From NCBI GenBank assembly GCA_016721185.1, contig JADKIP010000015.1, positions 1 to 64,000 of the forward strand: 64,000 nt of DNA, given 5' to 3'. A program made the position numbers and the translations under genes. Under the pieces are notes generated by a model. That model did no database searches, was not told the origin of the DNA, and saw only the letters and a list, made by a program, of their open reading frames with translations. This DNA is from Candidatus Dechloromonas phosphorivorans (GTDB lineage Bacteria; Pseudomonadota; Gammaproteobacteria; Burkholderiales; Rhodocyclaceae). Each line of letters opens with the position of its first letter. Position 1 is the first letter of the stretch. Of this stretch, positions 1 to 9,092 are shown piece after piece.

Positions 1-1
1 G

Positions 2-166
2 CCGAACGGCCGCGAAGTCGATCTCGCCTTTGTGCGGATCGAAAGCTCGGTCTGTACCGGTTGCACCCTGTGTGTCAGCCTTGCCGCGCCAGGTGCCATC
101 GTTCATTACGCGCCGGTGTCGCCGATCAAGCTGGTCAATATGGGCTGCGGGTCCTGCAATGAGTGA
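2..166 (+). CDS. iorA: Indolepyruvate ferredoxin oxidoreductase alpha subunit, C-terminal fragment
   Basis: Only the last 54 codons are in the window. The visible peptide has a ferredoxin-type cysteine cluster (CTGCTLC, then APGAI) and ends CGSCNE, typical of the C-terminal 4Fe-4S domain of IorA, which oxidatively decarboxylates aryl pyruvates such as indolepyruvate to aryl-CoA with ferredoxin as acceptor. The stop TGA at 164-166 overlaps the ATG of the next gene (159), the usual tight iorA-iorB coupling. This is the only gene in the first 3.7 kb with no visible frameshift, but it is short. The TPP-binding part lies outside the window. Confidence 0.8.
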   Translation, partial: PNGREVDLAFVRIESSVCTGCTLCVSLAAPGAIVHYAPVSPIKLVNMGCGSCNE

Positions 167-771
167 AAACACCAATATTCTCGTCGTCGGGATCGGCGGC
201 CAGGGCGTGATGTTGACGGCGACGGAATCCTCGCTGAAGCGCTGCCATTTGCTTTCGGTCACGACGCCAAAAAAACCGAAGTGGCCGGTATGGCGCAGCG
301 GGCGGCGTCGTTTCCTCGCATCTGCGTTTTTGGCAAAAAAGTGCTGTCGCCGCAAATTACCCCGCACGGCGGATGTCCTGCTCGGCTTCGAGTCGGCGGA
401 AACCTTGCGCTGGCACATGTTTGCGCCCGGATGGCATCACCTTGATGAACACCGCCTGGCTGGTGCCGCCGGTCGCTGAAGCAGGCTTGTTTGATTACCC
501 GGACGATCCTCTCGCTGAAATCAAGAAGGTCGGCCGCAAGGTTGTTGCTTTCGACGCCACTTCCAATTGCCCAGGAACTCGGCGATATACGTCTGGGCAA
601 TACCGGCGATGCTCGGGCGATTGCCGACCATCTGCCGTTTTCGCCCGAGGTGCTGTTGACTGCGTTCTCAAGCGTTTCCAGCGCAAGGGTGAAAAGCTGG
701 TCGAGTTGAACCGCCGGGCTTTCGAGGCCGGGCGCGCCGCGGTCGGCGAAGCGGAATCCGCCGTCGCGTAA
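159..771 (+). pseudogene. iorB: Indolepyruvate oxidoreductase beta subunit, frameshifted
   Basis: Starts ATG at 159, overlapping the iorA stop. Pieces of the family sequence appear in turn in three frames: NILVVGIGGQGVM near the start, then DVLLGFESAETLRWHMF, then TLMNTAWLVPPVAEAGLFDY, AEIKKVGRKVVAFDAT and finally KGEKLVELNRRAFEAG up to the TAA at 769-771. Together they make a near full-length gamma-type pyruvate oxidoreductase domain, the electron-transfer partner of IorA. At least five indels are needed to restore it (around 230, 300, 420, 570 and 640). Such density in an otherwise well conserved protein suggests consensus errors rather than real decay. Confidence 0.8.
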
Positions 772-846
772 TCTGGTAAAATGCGCGCCAATTCAAAGGA
801 AAGGCAACCGCCTCCCTTTTCATTTCGGCCCACATTGGATGCGACG

Positions 847-1726
847 ATGACGGCAGAAATTATTGATGGCAAGGCGCTTGGCTGAAGAGCTGCGGCAAGC
901 TTCAAGGCGCGGGTTGATGGCGCTGACGGCCAAAGGGCATCGCCCGGCCTGGTGGGTTATTCTGGTCGGTGCCGATCCGGCCCCTCCGAAGTTTATGTGC
1001 GCAACAAGGTCCATGGCTGCCTGGCGATCGGCATGCATTCCGAGAAAATTACTTACGATGCTGCGGTCGACCTGCAAATCGTGCTGAAAAAGATTGCCGA
1101 GCTGAACGCCAATCCCAATATCCACGGCATTTTGGGCAACTACCGCGCCCGCCCAAAACATTTCGATGAAGAAGCCGTGCTCGAAGCGATGGCGGTCGAG
1201 GATGTTGATGGCTTCCACGCTGAAAACGTCGGTGCGCTGGCGCAGGCAATCCGCGTTTTATCCCCTGTACCCCGTACGGCGTGATGAAAATGTTTGAAAA
1301 AGGCCATGTTGATCTGAGCGGCAAGGAAGCGGTTGTCATCGGTCGCCCAACATCGTCGGCAAGCCGATGGCGCTGCTGCTGATCAACGCTGGGGCTACTG
1401 TCACCGTCTGCAACTCGCGGACTAAAGACCTGATTGGCTTCCGCACCCAACGCGCCGATATTCTGGTCGCCGCTGTCGGGAAACGGCTCGCGTTTCGTCA
1501 CCGCCGATATGGTCAAGCCGGGCGCTGTCGTGATCGATGTCGGTATCAACCGTTTGCGGATGGCAAACCGTGTGGCGACGTAGATTTCGCCGGCTGTCTC
1601 GAAGTCGCTGGCCAGACCACGCCCGTGCCGGGTGGCGTCGGCCCGATGACCATCACCATGCTGCTCGCCAATACCATTGAAGCGGCTGAACGTAAGCGGC
1701 ATGAAACTAATTTGCCTGGCTGCTGA
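847..1726 (+). pseudogene. folD: Bifunctional methylenetetrahydrofolate dehydrogenase/cyclohydrolase, frameshifted
   Basis: FolD interconverts methylene-, methenyl- and formyl-tetrahydrofolate in the cytosol. From ATG 847 the sequence begins MTAEIIDGKAL; family segments then follow in shifting frames: VYVRNKVHGCLAIGM, the NPNIHGIL segment, VEDVDGFHAENVGAL, SGKEAVVIGR (nucleotide-binding region), INAGATVTVCNSRTKDL, KPGAVVIDVGIN and the C-terminal TPVPGGVGPMTITMLLANT. Indels are visible near 880 (extra G), 975, 1140, 1248, 1345, 1445 and 1490. Length without indels (~290 residues) is normal. The gene is expected to be essential, so the breaks are probably sequence errors. It stands alone between iorB and purE. 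Confidence 0.85.
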
Positions 1727-1815
1727 CGAAGGCAGTCCGGCATGGCGCTGGTTCAGTAACCGCGTCGGCAGATCTATTCAACGTTCACGATAGCGTGATT
1801 TTTGTGGAGAGAAAA

Positions 1816-2313
1816 ATAGAGCAAACAAGTTCGTCGGTATCGTCATGGGTTCGGATAGCGACTGGCCGATCATGAAAGCGCGGCCGAAACCCCTCAAGAA
1901 TATGGGTATTCCTTACTTAGCCAGGTGCTTTCGGCGCATCGCACGCCGGATCAGGCGCTTGATTGCGCCGCCACGGCGGCGGATCGCGGAACTGTCAAAG
2001 GTGTTGATCGGTGCGGCCGGCGGTGCCGCCCATCTGGCCAGCGTCCTGGCTGCCAAGACGCAGATTCCGTGCTCGGTGTGCCGATGCCGTCGAAGCATCT
2101 GATGGGTCTGGATTCCCTGCTTTCCATGGTGCAGATGCCGGGCGGTATTCCCGTTGCCACGTTTGCAGTCGGTGAAGCCGGCGCAACCAACGCAGCGTTG
2201 TTTGCCGTCTCCATTCTGGCGCTCGGCGATGCGGCCGTGCCGAAAAACTCAACCAGTTCCGCCTCGACCAGACCGAGAAAGTGCTCGCCAAGACCTTGCC
2301 GGATCTGGCTTGA
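1816..2313 (+). pseudogene. purE: 5-(carboxyamino)imidazole ribonucleotide mutase, frameshifted
   Basis: PurE rearranges N5-CAIR to CAIR in purine synthesis. The diagnostic MGSDSDWPIM motif starts at 1845; the upstream codons (ATA at 1816, probably a corrupted ATG, then GAG CAA ACA) should encode about nine more residues. Further family pieces are LSAHRTPDQAL, VLIGAAGGAAHLA, VPMPSKHLMGLDSLLSMVQMPGGIPVATFAVGEAGATNAALFA and a C-terminus ending at TGA 2311-2313. Indels lie near 1830, 1885, 1920, 1995, 2080 and 2245. Apart from these the length matches the ~165-residue family. No purK follows within the window; the next gene is tsaC. Confidence 0.85.
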
Positions 2314-2337
2314 TCGCTCTCGCCGCTCCTTGCGCCA

Positions 2338-3339
2338 ATGACCCCCGGATTTCGATCGCGCCGTTGCCCTTTTGCGCTGGCGGCGAGCTGGTTGCCTTCG
2401 ACTGAAACGGTCTATGGGCTGGGGGCGGATGCCGCCAATCCGGCGGCTGTAGCCAAAATATTTGCGGCCAAAGGCCGCCCGCTGACCATCCTCTGATTGT
2501 TCATATTTGTGGCCATGACGCGGTCGACCGCTGGGCGGAGCAAGTTCCTGCCTTTGCCTGGGAACTGATGGAAGCTTTCGGCCTGGCCCGCTGACCCTGA
2601 TTCTGAAAAAGCAGGCCTGGGTACCGGATGCAGTGACTGGCGGGCAGGAGACGGTCGGTCTGCGTGTTCCCGGTCATCCGCTGGCGCTTGAACTGCTGCG
2701 CCGCTTCGCCGCCAGTGGTGGGGGGTTTCTGGTCAAGCCGGCATTGCCGCACCCTCGGCCAACCGTTTCGGCCGGATCAGCCCCCACTACCGCCGCCCAT
2801 GTCCCGGAAGAACTCGGCAGTGGGCCAAATTCGCGTGCCGTTGATCCTCGATGGTGGCCCCTGCGCCGTGGGCATCGAATCGACGATTGTTGATTGCTCA
2901 CGCGGTGAGCCGGTGGTGTTACGCCCCGGTCACATTGCCCCGGCGCATCTCGAAGCGGTGATCGGTTGTCGTCCCTTGATAGAAACGGCAAGCGGTGCGC
3001 CGCGGGTCTCGGGTTCGCTCGCTGCACACTATGCGCCGCAAACCCCGATGCGCCTGATCAGCAGCGAACGGCTGCTTGATTTCATCAACGCTCAGCGCCA
3101 CAAGGGTGATATCTGCGGCGTTATCAGTCTAACCAGCCGCCGCAAGCAGGCATGCCGCACCTCCGGCGAATGCTCCCGGCCGACCCGATTGGCTATGCCC
3201 ATGACTTCATGCGGCGCTGCGCGAGATGGATCATGCCGGGGTCAGCCTGATTACCGTCGAGTCTTTGCCTGACAGCCCGGTTTGGGCTGCGGTCGCTGAC
3301 CGTCTGCGCCGCGCCGTTGCTGGTGCCGGTCAACCCTGA
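2338..3339 (+). pseudogene. tsaC: Threonylcarbamoyl-AMP synthase, Sua5 type, frameshifted
   Basis: Makes threonylcarbamoyl-AMP for the t6A modification of ANN-decoding tRNAs. The YrdC domain is visible in pieces: GELVAF, then TETVYGLGADA, VAKIFAAKGRP, PLIVHI, LTLILKK, ETVGLRVPGHPLALELL, and ILDGGPCAVGIESTIVDCSRGEPVVLRPG. A second Sua5 domain follows, marked by APRVSGSLAAHYAPQTPMRL near 3000-3050, which separates it from short TsaC proteins. The final residues before TGA 3337-3339 fall in another frame. Indels occur near 2400, 2495, 2590, 2725, 2800, 2835 and 3140. The start at 2338 is the first ATG near the expected N-terminus and is uncertain. Probably damaged by sequence errors. Confidence 0.8.
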
Positions 3340-3345
3340 AATTGC

Positions 3346-3674
3346 TTAAATTTCCAGCAGGCGTTCCACTTTTGCTGCGCAGATAAACGCTTTCGACAAG
3401 CCGTTGACGTCGTGCGTCCAATAGCTGACGCGGCAACGGTTGTAGCCCACTATCAGGTCCGGGTGATGGTCTTCCTGCAGAAATCAGGCCAGCGCATTCA
3501 CGAACACCATCGTTTCCGCATAGTTTTTGAAGGCAAACGATTTTTTCCAGTTTGTTGTCCTGCAAGCCAGTCAGGCAGCTTTTCCAGCAAGGCTAGGCAG
3601 GTGGTCACATCCAGCGGTGGGGTGCCTGATTTGCAGGGCTGGCAGCGTTTGTTGGCGATATCGCAACCAGTCAT
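3346..3674 (-). pseudogene. phhB: Pterin-4a-carbinolamine dehydratase, frameshifted
   Basis: Minus strand, from ATG 3672-3674 to TAA 3346-3348. The N-terminus reads MTGCDIANKRCQPC followed by GTPPLD and a LEKLPDW helix; later pieces in other frames give a NYAETMVFVN-like stretch, a HHPDL-like segment, the WTHDVNGLSKAF-like region and a C-terminus ending LEI. These are the landmarks of the ~100-residue PCD/DCoH fold, which dehydrates 4a-hydroxytetrahydropterin after aromatic hydroxylation. At least three indels are needed (near 3535, 3475 and 3440). It converges on tsaC, with only 6 bp between the two stops. Confidence 0.7.
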
Positions 3675-3806
3675 TTTGAAGCCTTCCTGGTGAGTTCGCG
3701 GTAAGGCTTGGAGTCGCCTGGTCCGGCGGCGTTCCTCGGCAAAGTAGTCCACTCTGCTTTTGGGCGTTGAGATGGGCATGAGGGTGGTATAGAATCAAAG
3801 TCAATT

Positions 3807-3881
3807 GGGGTATAGCTCAGTTGGGAGAGCGCGACGTTCGCAACGTCGAGGCCAGCGGTTCGATCCCGCTTACCTCCACCA
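3807..3881 (+). tRNA. tRNA-Ala (anticodon CGC)
   Basis: Full cloverleaf: D arm GCTC/GAGC at 3814-3829, anticodon stem CGACG/CGTCG (3832-3836 and 3844-3848) around loop TTCGCAA with anticodon CGC at 3839-3841, T arm AGCGG-TTCGATC-CCGCT, and encoded ACCA end at 3878-3881. The acceptor pairs as GGGGGTA with TACCTCC if one G is missing from the 5' G-run; as given the run has four G, preceded by T. This pairing keeps the G3-U70 pair that marks alanine tRNAs. The missing base fits the indel pattern of the flanking genes. Confidence 0.85.
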
Positions 3882-4510
3882 TTCAACTCCGGAACACTGC
3901 TCGATTCCGATTGGATAATTTCATTTTTCCGGTTTCGCCGAATTAGGTTTTCCTACTCACGGAGCATGCCTCTCTCCCCTCAATACTAAGCCGCATCGGG
4001 GATGCTCATCGAATAATCGAAGGCCCTGTTCCGAAGTCGTATTTTTGCACAGCCGTTCTTATTGAGGGAGCCTGTCATGACGCTAGCGGCCAAAGTCCGT
4101 ACCCACAAAATTTCACCCAATGCAGTGCTTTGCGTTTCCGGAAGTTACAACCTGATTGGCGCCGAGTCGCCGGCGATTGAGGCGATGACCGATCTGGGGC
4201 GGGTCAGTGCCGCCACCATCAGCGCCGGTGCTTCGCTGGCCGAGGCCAATTCGACGATGATTGCCCGCGGTGTTCGGTTATTGCTGGTAACCGGCGATGG
4301 TGGGCAACTGGAGGGGCTGGTGACGGCCCGCGATACGCTGGGGAAACCGATGCAGTTGGCGCAGGCACGGGGTGAAACCGGGCGAACTGGCTGTCTCTCA
4401 CCTGATGTCCGTTGAGCGATATCGACATGCTGTCGCTCAAGGATGTGATGAATGCGCGGGTGGTGGATATTCTTGATGCGCTCAAGTTGCTTGGGCGGCA
4501 GCATATTCTG

Positions 4511-5852
4511 GCAGGGTGATTGCACTTAAATGTCATTTGTTCGCGCTTGAAGCAATTTCGGCACAATTTGATATGCCATTGAAGTTCACCACCCAAGAAA
4601 ATCGTTCACAGTCAGTCACTTATGCATCCATCTTGTAAACCACTTCAGAACGTGTCTCTCTCTCTCGTCTTTTGGACGACGAGAATGGAAGCGAGTGCGC
4701 CGATGCCGTTGATGCGCTATCTGGACGAAATTGCCGACCCGAGACGGACGGGCTATGCGCATCGGCATGATCTCCAGGAGATGCTGGTGATCGCCATCTG
4801 CGCCACGCTCTCGGACGTCGACACGTTTGAAGATGTGGCCTTCTGGGCGACCCAGAAAGAGGCCTGGCTGAAGCGCTCTCTGACGTTGGCGAATGGCATT
4901 CCCTTCGCATGACACCTCAATCGGGTGTTTCGTATCCTGAACCCCAAGACTTTCGAAGATGCCTTTCGGCGTTGGGTATCCGGCCTCGCGCGGCGGTAGG
5001 TGGCACCCTGGCGGTGGATGGCAAGACCGTGCGAGGCTCGGGCGATGGTAAGGCGCGACCGATTCACCTGGTCAGCGCCTTTGCCACCGACCCAGGCATC
5101 GTTCTGGGTCAAGAGAAGGTGGCTCGGAAGAGTAACGAAATCACGGCGATCCCCGAATTGTTGAACGCCCTGTTGATCAAGGGCTACCTGGTAACCATTG
5201 ATGCGATGGGTTGCCAGACAGAGATCGCCGAAACGATTGTCGCAAAGAGGCGGATTACCTGCTGGCGGTCAAAGGCAACCAGCCGACGTTGCTGACCACG
5301 CTCCAGGATCGGTTTGCGCTGGATCAGCGCGATGCCCTGCGTGATGCCCTGCGTGATGCCGATCATTGCTTCGAACAGCTCGAGAAATCCCATGGCCGCC
5401 TGGTCGTCCAGCGTGCTTGGGTGGCCGCCAATACGGGCGAAGTGGATACGGTGCGCTGGCCCAACTGCAAGATGCTGGCAACGGTCGAATCCTTGCGCGT
5501 TGTCGGTGGCAAATCTCGGATTTGGAGCGTCGTTACTACATCTCTTCCCGTCTGATGACGGCGGAAGCGTTTATAAAGCCGTTCGCAGTCACTGGGGAAT
5601 CGAAAATCGCTTGCACTGGATGCTCGACGTAAACTTCGGCGAAGACGCCGCCACAGTGCGCAGACTTTGCGGCTGACAATCTCTCCGCCTGAAAAAGATC
5701 GTCCTCAACGTCTTGCGATTGGAAACCGCAACGACTGCCCTCGGCAAGCTCAGCCTCGCCAAAAAGCGAAAGCTCGCAGCGTGGGACGATACATTCAGAA
5801 TGGCAATCTTGGGTATCAAACCTGTTCATGACAATTAAGTGCAATTACCCTG
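4511..5852 (+). mobile_element. ISAs1-family insertion sequence
   Basis: A 1342-bp element sits inside the CBS gene. Its ends are 19-bp inverted repeats with one mismatch: GCAGGGTGATTGCACTTAA at 4511-4529 and the reverse complement of 5835-5853. The 9-bp host sequence CATATTCTG occurs directly at both sides (4502-4510 and 5853-5861; the last IS base and first target base are both C, so the duplication could be read as 8 bp). Length, end sequence and target duplication size fit the ISAs1 family. Removing the element and one repeat copy restores the CBS reading frame, so the insertion is recent and exact. Confidence 0.9.
4622..5838 (+). pseudogene. ISAs1-family transposase, frameshifted
   Basis: The protein reads MRYLDEIADPRRTGYAHRHD, a YAH/DPR N-terminus typical of ISAs1/H-repeat transposases, then LVIAICATLSDVDTFEDVAFWA, a DGKTVRGS motif with the first catalytic Asp, HLVSAFATDPGIVLGQEKVARKSNEI, VTIDAMGCQ with the second Asp, DYLLAVKGNQP, and SHWGIENRLHWMLDVNFGED with the catalytic Glu. 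The last codon and TAA (5836-5838) lie in the right terminal repeat. Breaks lie near 4907, 4917, 5245, 5515 and 5575. The start could be ATG 4622 or 4685; neither has a strong ribosome site. A 12-bp unit (GATGCCCTGCGT) is repeated 2.5 times at about 5329-5358 and stays in frame. Confidence 0.85.
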
Positions 5853-6007
5853 CATATTCTGGTTGAGGATGTCGATCCGGCGAACGGCAAGCCGCGTGTT
5901 CGCGGCATTTTTTCGGCGACCCAGATCGGCCGCCTGCTCGGGGTGCCGATCCAGACTTTCGACCTGGCCCGGACTTTCGGCGAGATTGAGGCGGCTTTGG
6001 CCCATTG

Positions 6008-7398
6008 ATGAAGGCGGACAATCTGCGCGAACTGGCTACACGGACATTGCTTTCGCGCTTTGCTGATATGTGCGAAGGCGCGGTGATTGTCGATGCCGAA
6101 GCGCGGGTTGTCTGGATGAATGACCGCTACCCGGCACGCTTGGGGATCGTCGATCCGGCGGCGGCGATTGGCCAGCCGATTGAGCAGGTGATCCCGAACA
6201 GCCTGATGCGGCAGGTGATTGAGACTGGGCGGCCAATCATGCTCGACATCATGGATTTCGGCGACGAATCCTTCGTGGTGAATCGATTGCCCCTGCGGAT
6301 GATGCAGGGGCGATCATCGGCGCGGTCGGTTTCGTCTCTTTACGACGACCCGCGTCACCTGGCGCCGGTCTTTTCACGCTATCAGCGGCTGCGTGCCGAT
6401 CTGCAGGAGGCCGAGCGCAAGCTGGCCGAGGCACGCCGCACCAAGTACAGTTTTTCCAGTTTTATCGGGGTTAGCCAGGCCTCTGGTGAAGTCAAGCAAC
6501 TGGCCAGACGGGCCGCGCAGACCGCTGCCTCGGTGCTGATTCTCGGTGAGACAGGGACCGGCAAAGAGTTGCTGGCCCAGGCGATTCACGCTGCCAGTCC
6601 GCGCGCCAACGCGCCCTTTGTCGCGGTCAACATCGCCGCCGTGCCGGAAACCTTGCTCGAAGCCGAGTTCTTTGGCGTCGCAGCGGGGCCTACACCGGCG
6701 CCGACAAGCGCGGGCGGGACGGCAAGTTCAAGCTGGCCGATGGCGGCACGCTGTTTCTCGATGAAATTGGCGACATGTCGTTGGCGCTTCAGGCCAAACT
6801 GTTGCGCACCTTGCAGGAGCGGGAAGTCGAACCGGTCGGCTCGAATCGCCTGATCAGTGTCGATGTCCGGATCATTGCGGCGACCAGTCGTAACCTGGAA
6901 AAAATGGTCAGCGCCGGCGAGTTTCGCGCCGATCTTTATTACCGGCTCAACGTCATCACCCTCAAGACACCGCCATTGCGGGCGCGTGTGGAAGACCTGC
7001 CGATCCTGGCCGAGTATCTGCTCGAACACATCTGCCGGCAGCAGGGTGTCCCGCTGCGGGGGATCAGCGCCGGGGCCATTGACCGTTTGGCCTGCCATGA
7101 CTGGCCAGGCAACGTGCGCGAACTGGCGAATGTGCTGGAGCGGGCATTGCTGGTATCCGACAACGATTGTCTGCAGGCGGAGGATCTTGACGGCGTGATG
7201 CCGGCGCCCAGCGTCGTTGCGGCCAGCAATCGGATGGAAATTGCCGAGGTTGTGGCGCAGGCCGAGCGTGACGCGATTGCTGCCGCCTTGCGCGCCACCC
7301 GTGGGAACAAGGCGCAGGCAGCCAAAGTGTTGGGGATTTCCCGGGCGGCCTTGTACGAAAAGATTGCAGTGCTGGGAGTCAGCGCTACGGTGGCGTGA
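6008..7398 (+). pseudogene. Sigma-54-dependent activator (PAS, AAA+, Fis HTH), one frameshift
   Basis: Starts ATG 6008, overlapping the CBS stop. A PAS domain fills residues ~15-110 (GAVIVDAEARVVWMND..IGQPIEQVIPNS). The AAA+ domain has Walker A GETGTGKE near residue 180, the sigma-54 contact loop around residue 228, a Walker B-like LFLDEIGDM, and AATSRNLEKMV..FRADLYYRLNV. A Fis-type helix-turn-helix ends the protein (GNKAQAAKVLGISRAALYEK). The frame is lost at ~6688, where GCGGGGCC should read GCGGGGGCC to give GAYTGA; one missing G, so probably a sequence error. Otherwise the length (~463 residues) is normal. The next gene carries a sigma-54 promoter, so this protein very likely activates the permease/CoA-transferase operon in response to a small carboxylate bound by PAS. 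Confidence 0.85.
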
Positions 7399-7459
7399 AC
7401 TGTCTGCCTGGCCGGACAGGGTGTATCGCCAGCTTGACGATTGAATGCTGTGGTCGACC

Positions 7460-7481
7460 CTAAAAAATGGTCGATTTTTAG
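7460..7481. promoter_or_regulatory. Candidate upstream activator site for the sigma-54 regulator
   Basis: A 22-bp inverted repeat, CTAAAAA, 8-nt centre, TTTTTAG. The heptamer TGGTCGA also occurs twice in direct orientation (7451-7457 and 7468-7474). It lies ~35-55 bp upstream of the -24/-12 promoter at 7505, a little closer than many enhancer sites but plausible with bending. The binding protein is inferred to be the regulator encoded just upstream. Confidence 0.5.
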
Positions 7482-7504
7482 TTGAATCAATGAGTTGGCT
7501 TCGC

Positions 7505-7520
7505 TGGCTCAATACGTGCT
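7505..7520 (+). promoter_or_regulatory. Candidate sigma-54 (-24/-12) promoter of the permease operon
   Basis: TGGCTCAATACGTGCT matches the sigma-54 consensus at the invariant GG and GC pairs with correct spacing (GG at 7506-7507, GC at 7518-7519) and at most of TGGCAC/TTGCW. It is 40 bp upstream of the GTG start at 7560 and directly after a sigma-54 activator gene. Confidence 0.7.
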
Positions 7521-7559
7521 GTGGTTGTCCCGCAAAACTAATTTTAAGGAGACAAAACC

Positions 7560-8957
7560 GTGGACTTTCTGATCGTACTGGCCTCATTGGTCTTTCTGAT
7601 GTTCGTAGCCTACCGCGGCTACAGCGTCATTCTTTTTGCCCCTGTTGCGGCGATGGGTGCTGTGCTTTTGATCGACCCGGCCATGGTGGCGCCGATGTTT
7701 ACCGGCCTCTTCATGGACAAGATGGTCGGCTTCGTCAAAAACTTCTTCCCGGTCTTCCTGCTCGGCGCGGTCTTCGGCAAGGTGATTGAACTCTCCGGCT
7801 TCTCGAAGTCGATTGTCGCCGCGGTGATCAAGATCATCGGTGGCGAGCGGGCGATGCTCGCCATCATCGTCGTCTGTGCCGTCCTCACTTACGGCGGTGT
7901 CTCGCTGTTTGTCGTGGTCTTCGCGGTTTATCCGTTTGCGGCTGAAATGTTCCGTCAGGGCGGCATTCCCAAGCGCCTGATTCCCGGCACGATTGCACTG
8001 GGCGCCTTCACCTTCACGATGGATTCCCTGCCCGGCACACCGCAGATCCAGAACATCATCCCGACCACCTTCTTCAAGACTGACATTTACGCCGCCCCCT
8101 GGCTGGGCGTGATCGGTGCCATCTTTATCCTGATTTGTGGCCTGAGCTATCTCGAATGGTGCCGTCGCCGCGCTGCCGCTGCCGGTGAAGGCTATGGTGT
8201 CGGCCATACCAACGAGCCGGAAGCGTTCGAGCACGAGAATCTGGCGCACCCGCTGATCGCGATCCTGCCCTTAATCATGGTCGGCGTGATGAACAAGGTA
8301 TTCACTACGGCGATACCGGTCCTTTATGGCGAGAAGGTTTCCTTCATTCCGGCGGTGATCGGCAAGGTCGCGCCGGTGGTGCAACAAACCAAGGCGGTGG
8401 CGGCGATCTGGGCCGTCGAAGGCGCCTTGCTGGTCGGGATTGCGACGGTCTTCATTTTTGCCTGGAAAACTGTTGTCACCAAATTTGCCGAAGGCAGCAA
8501 GGGAGCAATCGGCGGCGCGCTACTGGCGACGATGCATACCGCTTCCGAATACGGTTTCGGTGCGGTAATTGCCGCTTTGCCGGGCTTTCTGGTGGTGGCC
8601 AATGCCCTCAGTTCCATCCCCAATCCGCTGGTCAATGAAGCGATTACCGTTACCGCACTGGCCGGTATTACCGGCTCGGCTTCCGGCGGCATGGGCATCG
8701 CGCTGGCTGCGATGGCCGAAACCTTCATTGCCAACGCCAACGCCGCGGGTATTCCGCTTGAAGTCTTCCATCGCGTTGCCTCGATGGCTTCCGGCGGCAT
8801 GGATACCCTGCCGCACAACGGCGCGGTGATTACGCTGCTGGCGGTGACCGGCCTGACCCATCGTCAGTCGTACAAGGATATTTTCGCCATCACCTGTATC
8901 AAGACCATGGCAGTATTTGTCGTGATCGCCGTTTATTACGCAACCGGCATCGTCTAG
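7560..8957 (+). CDS. GntP-family permease
   Basis: A 465-residue membrane protein with about 12 hydrophobic segments, beginning VDFLIVLASLVFLMFVAYRGYSVILFAPVAA. Features of the GntP/ArsB-IT group are the LLGAVFGKVIELSGFSKSIVAAVIK stretch, GGVSLFVVVFAVYPFA, the conserved TMDSLPGTPQIQNIIPT loop and the late GGMDTLPHNGAVITLLAV loop. GTG 7560 follows AAGGAG at a spacing of 8; no upstream ATG in frame fits better. It probably imports a short carboxylate or hydroxy acid: the downstream CoA-transferase would activate the substrate, and GntP members near such enzymes include hydroxybutyrate carriers. The exact substrate cannot be read from the sequence. Transcription is inferred from the sigma-54 promoter at 7505. 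Confidence 0.85.
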   Translation: MDFLIVLASLVFLMFVAYRGYSVILFAPVAAMGAVLLIDPAMVAPMFTGLFMDKMVGFVKNFFPVFLLGAVFGKVIELSGFSKSIVAAVIKIIGGERAMLAIIVVCAVLTYGGVSLFVVVFAVYPFAAEMFRQGGIPKRLIPGTIALGAFTFTMDSLPGTPQIQNIIPTTFFKTDIYAAPWLGVIGAIFILICGLSYLEWCRRRAAAAGEGYGVGHTNEPEAFEHENLAHPLIAILPLIMVGVMNKVFTTAIPVLYGEKVSFIPAVIGKVAPVVQQTKAVAAIWAVEGALLVGIATVFIFAWKTVVTKFAEGSKGAIGGALLATMHTASEYGFGAVIAALPGFLVVANALSSIPNPLVNEAITVTALAGITGSASGGMGIALAAMAETFIANANAAGIPLEVFHRVASMASGGMDTLPHNGAVITLLAVTGLTHRQSYKDIFAITCIKTMAVFVVIAVYYATGIV

Positions 8958-8974
8958 GAAGCGCTGACTGATCC

Positions 8975-9030
8975 GTCATTCCCGCCTCGCCCGCGCGAGG
9001 GGGGGCCGGGGTCGAGGCTACGGGAATGAC
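8975..9030. repeat. GTCATTCCCG hairpin repeat, copy 1
   Basis: A 56-bp GC-rich element bounded by perfect 10-bp inverted repeats GTCATTCCCG (8975-8984) and CGGGAATGAC (9021-9030), with CCTCG/CGAGG pairing further in. It lies between the permease stop and the CoA-transferase ribosome site. A longer relative with the same ends is at 43990-44090. Short repeats with these ends are scattered in many proteobacterial genomes; here the hairpin could also dampen transcription into the second gene. Confidence 0.7.
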
Positions 9031-9092
9031 AAAATGGATCAAATGAGCTGTTCCCTAAGCAGGGCTGGTTAAAACAAAATAAGGAGACAAAA

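Larger units (their letters stand above)
4077..6008 (+). pseudogene. CBS-domain protein interrupted by an ISAs1-family element
   Basis: ATG 4077 follows a GAGGGAG ribosome site. The first half (4077-4510) gives an N-terminal region LAAKVRTHKISPNAVLCVSG and a CBS motif (VSAATISAGASLAEANSTMIARGVRLLLV..GLVTARDTLG), then a second CBS unit beginning near 4405 (LMSP-like, later MNARVVDILDALKLLGRQHIL). The frame resumes after the insertion at 5853: VEDVDPANGKPRVRGIFSATQIGRLLGVPIQ and ends at TGA 6006-6008. Without the insertion the protein is ~190 residues with two CBS repeats, a fold that binds adenine nucleotides and regulates partners. Extra small indels occur near 4345, 4375 and 4410. The stop overlaps the start of the next regulator (ATG 6008), suggesting an ancestral operon. 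Confidence 0.75.

Noticed and set aside
5329..5358. 12-bp tandem units in the transposase as a separate repeat locus or CRISPR-like array
   Set aside because: Only 2.5 copies, in frame within coding sequence (RDALRDALRDA); no spacer structure.
6586..7587. A 333-codon minus-strand frame opposite the sigma-54 activator
   Set aside because: Shadow of the activator; it would also overlap the promoter and start of the permease gene.
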